Positions 5,810 through 9,360 of a DNA stretch of 9,360 nucleotides are shown one piece after another. Both the position numbers and the translations under genes were made by a program. Under the pieces are notes generated by a model. The model ran no database searches, was not told the DNA's origin, and was given only the letters and a program-made list of their open reading frames with translations. The first letter of the stretch is position 1. Each line of letters begins with the position of its first letter. The stretch is taken from the NCBI GenBank assembly GCA_002385675.1, contig DGDY01000319.1:1-9360 (forward strand), given 5' to 3'. The stretch comes from Anaerolineales bacterium UBA3940. GTDB lineage: Bacteria > Chloroflexota > Anaerolineae > Aggregatilineales > UBA3940.

Positions 5810-6982
5810 ATGAAGATCGTCGTCCTGGGCGGGGGCGGCAAGATGGGCTCCCTCGCCGCGCAGGACTTAACGCTCAACGAGGCGGTCGATGAGGTGGTCA
5901 TCGCCGACCTGAACGTCGAGATGGCGCAGGCGGTCGCAGACACCCTCGGCAGCGAGAAGGTCCGCGTGCAGCAGGCGGACCTGCGTGACCACACCGCAAC
6001 GGTCGCGCTACTGCGCGACGCCGACGCCTGCGTGAACGCCACCGTTTATTACACCAACCTTGCCGTGATGGAAGCCTGCCTGGAGGCGGGCACGCACTAC
6101 ACCGACCTCGGCGGGCTGTTCTTCACCACGCGCAAGCAGCTTGAACTGCATGACCGCTTCGTAGAGGCGGGCATCAGCGCGGTGCTGGGGATGGGCTCTG
6201 CGCCGGGCGTACCGAACCTTCAGGCCCGCTACGCCGCCGACCGTCTCGACACCATCGAGTACATCCGCATCTACGACGGCATCAAGCCGCCCCCGCCCGA
6301 CAGGATGGCCTTCACTTACGCCGTGCCGACCATCATCGACGAGATGACACTCAAGCCGATGGTCTTCCGCGATGGCGAGTTTCAGGAATGCGATCCGCTC
6401 AGCGAGTTCGAGGATTACGAGTTCTGCGAGCCGCTTGGCAGGCTGCCCATGCACCTCTCGCTGCACAGCGAGGTCGCCACGCTGCCGCTCAGCTTCGCCG
6501 ACAAGGGTGTGCGCGAGTGCTTCTTCAAAATCAACTACTGGGGCATGTCGCCGGAACTGGTCGACAAGCTCAAGGTGCTGGCCGAGTTCGGGCTGGCGAG
6601 CACGGAGCTGGTGAACGTCAACGGCACGAGCGTCACCCCGCGCGACGTGCTCTTTGCGCTGATGGAGGCTTACGTCCCGCCCAGCACGGACTTCCTCGCC
6701 CCGCCCGACCGCCAGCCGCCGGACTGGGTGAAGGAGATCGTTACCGAGGTACACGGCACGCGGGCAGGTCGGGAGGTCACCTACCGGCTCGGCACGGTGA
6801 CGTGCAAGGGCGCGCTGCCGACCGGCGTCGTGCCCGCGCGGGGCGCTGTGTGGCAGGCGCTTGGCCGTGTCAGGCCGGGCGTCCACCCGCCGGAGCTAGC
6901 CTTTGACGACCCTGTCGCCTTCCTCAAGGAGCTTGAGGTACGGGATATTTACACGCGCGTCACCACAACCGAGTGCCTGTAG
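5810..6982 (+). CDS. Saccharopine dehydrogenase family protein, lysine 6-dehydrogenase-like
   Basis: This is an NAD(P)-dependent oxidoreductase of 390 residues. The N-terminal Rossmann fold begins KIVVLGGGGKMG (2-13), and D33 at the end of the second strand (VVIADLN) favours NAD over NADP. DLGGLFF (99-105) and GMGSAPGVPNL (127-137) are the conserved blocks of the family, and the rest is the substrate/dimer domain. Length, the MGxxAAxDL start, the DLGG and APG blocks and the late VHPPE motif (358-362) resemble lysine 6-dehydrogenase, which converts lysine to aminoadipate semialdehyde/piperideine carboxylate. Saccharopine reductase, carboxynorspermidine dehydrogenase and homospermidine synthase share the fold and stay possible, the last two being polyamine enzymes. 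The ATG at 5810 has AGGAGGA with 9 bases of spacing. It lies between an aldehyde dehydrogenase and an aminotransferase, which fits formation or removal of an amino-aldehyde. The family is sure; the reaction is not. Confidence 0.85.
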   Translation: MKIVVLGGGGKMGSLAAQDLTLNEAVDEVVIADLNVEMAQAVADTLGSEKVRVQQADLRDHTATVALLRDADACVNATVYYTNLAVMEACLEAGTHYTDLGGLFFTTRKQLELHDRFVEAGISAVLGMGSAPGVPNLQARYAADRLDTIEYIRIYDGIKPPPPDRMAFTYAVPTIIDEMTLKPMVFRDGEFQECDPLSEFEDYEFCEPLGRLPMHLSLHSEVATLPLSFADKGVRECFFKINYWGMSPELVDKLKVLAEFGLASTELVNVNGTSVTPRDVLFALMEAYVPPSTDFLAPPDRQPPDWVKEIVTEVHGTRAGREVTYRLGTVTCKGALPTGVVPARGAVWQALGRVRPGVHPPELAFDDPVAFLKELEVRDIYTRVTTTECL

Positions 6983-7005
6983 CCGCAGGAGTGAGGGGGA
7001 ATCAC

Positions 7006-8283
7006 GTGGATACTCAGATCACCAGCGCGAAGGAGCGTCTGTCGCCGGTCTGGACGCACCTGACGCAGATAGTCGTCGAGCGGGCCGAGGGCTGCTGCCT
7101 CTACGACGAGGCGGGCCAGCGCTACCTCGACTTCACCTCCGGCATCGGCGTGACGAACACCGGCCACTGCCACCCGCGCGTCGTCGCCGCCGTGCAGGAG
7201 CAGGCCGCCCGCCTGCTGCACGGGCAGGCCAACATCGTCTTTCACCCGCCGATGCTGCGGCTCGTCGAGGAGCTGCGGACCGTCGTGCCCGCGCCACTTG
7301 ACACGTTCTTCTTCTCCAACAGCGGCGCGGAGGCGGTCGAGGCGGCGGTCAAGCTGGCCCGGCAGGCGACCGGGCGCACGAACATTATCGTGTTCCAGGG
7401 CTCCTTCCACGGGCGCACAGTCGGCACGATGTCGATGACGACCAGCAAGACGGTCTATCGCGTCGGCTACCAGCCGCTGATGCCGGGCGTGTTCGTCGCG
7501 CCCTACCCGTACCGCTACCGCTACGGCTGGAGCGACGAGGAGACGGTCGAGTTCTGCCTGCGCGAGTTGGAGCACCTGCTGCTCAGCCAGACCGCCCCGG
7601 AGGAGACAGCGGCGATTGTCGTCGAGCCGGTGCTCGGCGAGGGCGGGTACGTCGTGCCGCCGCCGGGCTTCCTCGAAGGGCTGCGCCGCGTGTGTGATGA
7701 GCACGGCATCCTGCTCGTCGCGGACGAGGTGCAGTCGGGCTTCGGGCGCACGGGCAAGTTCTTCGCGCACGAGCACTTCGGCGTCACGCCGGACATCCTC
7801 GTCATGGCGAAGGGGCTGGCGTCAGGCCTGCCGCTCTCCGGCATCGCCGCCCCGGCGGACCTGATGGCACGCTGGCTGCCGGGCTCGCACGGAGGCACGT
7901 ATGGCGGCAACGCCGTTGCCTGTGCCGCCGCCGTCGCAACCGTGCAGGTTATTCACGATGAAGGGCTGCTGGAGAACACCGTCGAGCGCGGCGCGCAGCT
8001 TGTCGCCGGGCTGGAGCAGCTTCAGGCGGAGCACGACGCCATCGGCGAGGTGCGCGGGCTGGGCCTGATGGTCGCGGTCGAGTTCAGCGGGGCGGACGGG
8101 CATCACGGCAAGGACTTCGCCACGGCGGTGCAGCAGGCCTGCCTCGCCGAAAACCTGCTGCTGCTGACCTGTGGCACATACGGCAACGTGATCCGCTGGA
8201 TCCCGCCGCTCGTCGTGACGGCGGAAGAGATCGACGAGGCGCTGGACATCTTTGGCCGCGCGGTCGCGGCGCTGCGGCAGTAG
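7006..8283 (+). CDS. GabT-like class III (PLP) omega-aminotransferase
   Basis: This is a cytoplasmic PLP aminotransferase of 425 residues, matching the GABA/ornithine aminotransferase group. Numbered from the GTG at 7006: SNSGAEAVEAAVKLAR (104-119), GSFHGRT (132-138), VVEPVLGEGGY (205-215), ADEVQSGFGRTG (239-250, with D240 for the pyridine nitrogen), Schiff-base lysine K269 in VMAKGLASGLPLSGI, and GGTYGGN (296-302). It would move an omega-amino group from GABA, 5-aminovalerate, beta-alanine or a similar compound to a 2-oxoacid, giving a semialdehyde. The GTG start has GAGGGGG (6993-6999) 6 bases upstream and lies 23 bases after the previous stop. An upstream in-frame GTG at 6973 would overlap that gene and lacks a site. 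The next gene, an aldehyde dehydrogenase, is 15 bases downstream, the classic pairing for oxidising the semialdehyde. The substrate is inferred only. Confidence 0.9.
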   Translation: MDTQITSAKERLSPVWTHLTQIVVERAEGCCLYDEAGQRYLDFTSGIGVTNTGHCHPRVVAAVQEQAARLLHGQANIVFHPPMLRLVEELRTVVPAPLDTFFFSNSGAEAVEAAVKLARQATGRTNIIVFQGSFHGRTVGTMSMTTSKTVYRVGYQPLMPGVFVAPYPYRYRYGWSDEETVEFCLRELEHLLLSQTAPEETAAIVVEPVLGEGGYVVPPPGFLEGLRRVCDEHGILLVADEVQSGFGRTGKFFAHEHFGVTPDILVMAKGLASGLPLSGIAAPADLMARWLPGSHGGTYGGNAVACAAAVATVQVIHDEGLLENTVERGAQLVAGLEQLQAEHDAIGEVRGLGLMVAVEFSGADGHHGKDFATAVQQACLAENLLLLTCGTYGNVIRWIPPLVVTAEEIDEALDIFGRAVAALRQ

Positions 8284-8298
8284 ACGGGGGAACGGACG

Positions 8299-9360
8299 AT
8301 GCGTGACTACGAACTGTGGATCGGCGGTGGTTGGGCCGGGGCCAGCCGCCCGGACCGCATGACGATTATCGACCCGGCCACTGAAGAGGCCGTCGGCAGC
8401 GTGCCAGCGGGCACCGCCGAGGACGTGGACCGCGCTGTCGAGGCGGCGCAGGCGGCCTTCCGCGGCTGGTGGATGCTCCCGCCCGAGGAACGGGTAGACA
8501 TGCTGCACGAGGCGGCCCGCAAGATGATCGCCAACAAGAAGGCGCTCGGCGAGACGCTGACATACGAGACGGGCCGCCTGCTCGCCCGCAACGAGTTTTA
8601 CGTCGAGTGGTCGGCGCGGGTGTTCCGCTTCTACGCGGAACTGGCCCGCAACGATCAGGGGCGGGTCATCCCCAGCGCGGAGCCGGATGGGCAGCTTAAC
8701 ATGGTGATCAAGCAGCCCTACGGCGTGGTCGGCTGCATCGTGCCGTGGAACTACCCCATCCTGCTGCTGGCGTGGAAGATGGCCCCGGCGCTCGCCGCCG
8801 GGAACACGGTTGTGATCAAGCCCGCCACGCAGACGCCGCTCGCCACGCTGGAGATGGTCGAGACGTGCTTTGACCACCTGCCGCCCGGCGTGGTGAACGT
8901 CGTCACCGGGCCGGGGCGTGAGGTCGGGGAGGCGCTTGCCGCGCACCCCGGCGTGCCGGTCATAGCCTTCACGGGCAGCACGCAGATCGGCCAGCGCCTG
9001 ATCGAGCTTTCCGCACGGCACGTCAAGAAGCTGCATCTGGAGCTTGGCGGCAAGGACCCGGCCATCGTGTGCGAGGATGCCGACCTGAGCCGGGCCGTGC
9101 CTGCCGTTGCCTGGGCGGGCTTCCTGAACGGCGGGCAGGTCTGCACCAGCACCGAGCGCATCTACGTGCAGGAGAGCATCTACGAGGAGTTCAACGAGCG
9201 GCTGGCGGCCTTTGCGCGGGGGCTGGCAGTTGGCTCCGGCTTCGACCCGGAGAGCCAGGTCACACCGATGATCAGCGCGAGCGCCCGCGACAGCGTGCAC
9301 CAACTGGTGCAGGAGGCGGTCGAGGCGGGGGCGCGGCTGCTCGCGGGCGGGCAGATCGAC
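8299..9360 (+). CDS. NAD(P)-dependent hydrolytic aldehyde dehydrogenase (partial, N-terminal 354 residues)
   Basis: This is a cytoplasmic aldehyde dehydrogenase that should oxidise an aldehyde to the free acid. The frame is open from the ATG at 8299 to the window end; full enzymes are about 480-500 residues, so about 130 are missing. Visible motifs are PWNYP (149-153, with N151), IKPATQTPL (173-181), FTGST (224-228), LELGGK (247-252, with general base E248) and catalytic C282 in GGQVCTSTERIYV. Unlike the MmsA-like enzyme at 4182-5654 it keeps the glutamate, so hydrolytic chemistry is expected. Only 15 bases separate it from the aminotransferase stop, and a GGGGG run sits 8 bases before the start. 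Semialdehydes from that aminotransferase (succinate or glutarate semialdehyde) or amino-aldehydes are likely substrates. The subgroup (betaine-aldehyde, aminobutyraldehyde, succinate-semialdehyde type) is not resolved. Confidence 0.9.
   Translation, partial: MRDYELWIGGGWAGASRPDRMTIIDPATEEAVGSVPAGTAEDVDRAVEAAQAAFRGWWMLPPEERVDMLHEAARKMIANKKALGETLTYETGRLLARNEFYVEWSARVFRFYAELARNDQGRVIPSAEPDGQLNMVIKQPYGVVGCIVPWNYPILLLAWKMAPALAAGNTVVIKPATQTPLATLEMVETCFDHLPPGVVNVVTGPGREVGEALAAHPGVPVIAFTGSTQIGQRLIELSARHVKKLHLELGGKDPAIVCEDADLSRAVPAVAWAGFLNGGQVCTSTERIYVQESIYEEFNERLAAFARGLAVGSGFDPESQVTPMISASARDSVHQLVQEAVEAGARLLAGGQID

Noticed and set aside
6008..6886. 292-codon minus-strand frame opposite the saccharopine-dehydrogenase-like gene
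   Set aside because: Antisense shadow with Arg/His/Val-rich composition and no domain.
7822..9303. 493-codon open frame on the minus strand opposite the aminotransferase and last aldehyde dehydrogenase
   Set aside because: It spans two real genes and their junction in antisense, has biased composition and no recognisable motif.
1..9360. CRISPR arrays, tRNA or rRNA genes, insertion sequences, phage or defence genes
   Set aside because: No regularly spaced repeats, cloverleaf or rRNA-like segments, transposase motifs or terminal inverted repeats were seen. Almost the whole window is metabolic or transport genes.

Overview
This is a GC-rich (roughly two-thirds G+C) bacterial window with strong AGGAGG-type ribosome binding sites, sigma70-like promoters and closely packed genes. 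It reads as a nitrogen-compound uptake and catabolism locus. Phylum cannot be proven from the sequence. The mix of PotABC-like transport, class III aminotransferases, a saccharopine-dehydrogenase-like enzyme and aldehyde dehydrogenases would fit Chloroflexota (Thermomicrobia type) or a high-GC soil bacterium. That placement is inference.

Left half, all on the minus strand and read right to left: an Lrp/AsnC regulator (3408-3908), a HemL-like class III aminotransferase (2031-3353), a 339-base gap, then potA (543-1691) overlapping by four bases a PotB-like permease (1-546) that runs off the left edge. The second permease and the binding protein of such a transporter would be expected further left.

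Centre: 273 bases (3909-4181) separate the divergent lrp gene and the right-hand operon. They hold a promoter facing each way, with a 43-bp interrupted dyad (3991-4033) between them. The dyad is a good candidate operator for the adjacent Lrp-type regulator.

Right half, all on the plus strand: an MmsA/IolA-type CoA-acylating aldehyde dehydrogenase (4182-5654), a saccharopine/lysine-6-dehydrogenase-like oxidoreductase (5810-6982), a GabT-like class III aminotransferase (7006-8283), and a hydrolytic NAD(P)-dependent aldehyde dehydrogenase (8299-9360, cut by the window end). The first two are separated by a 155-base spacer with hairpins. The last three are packed with 15-23 bases between them.

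Working model (inference): a polyamine-like or amino-acid-like cationic compound is imported by the Pot-type ABC transporter. Amino groups are removed by the two aminotransferases and/or the lysine-dehydrogenase-like enzyme. The resulting semialdehydes are oxidised by two mechanistically different aldehyde dehydrogenases, one making an acyl-CoA and one a free acid. The Lrp-type protein probably senses a substrate or product. The individual families are known. The exact substrate of this combination is not evident from sequence and is the open question here.
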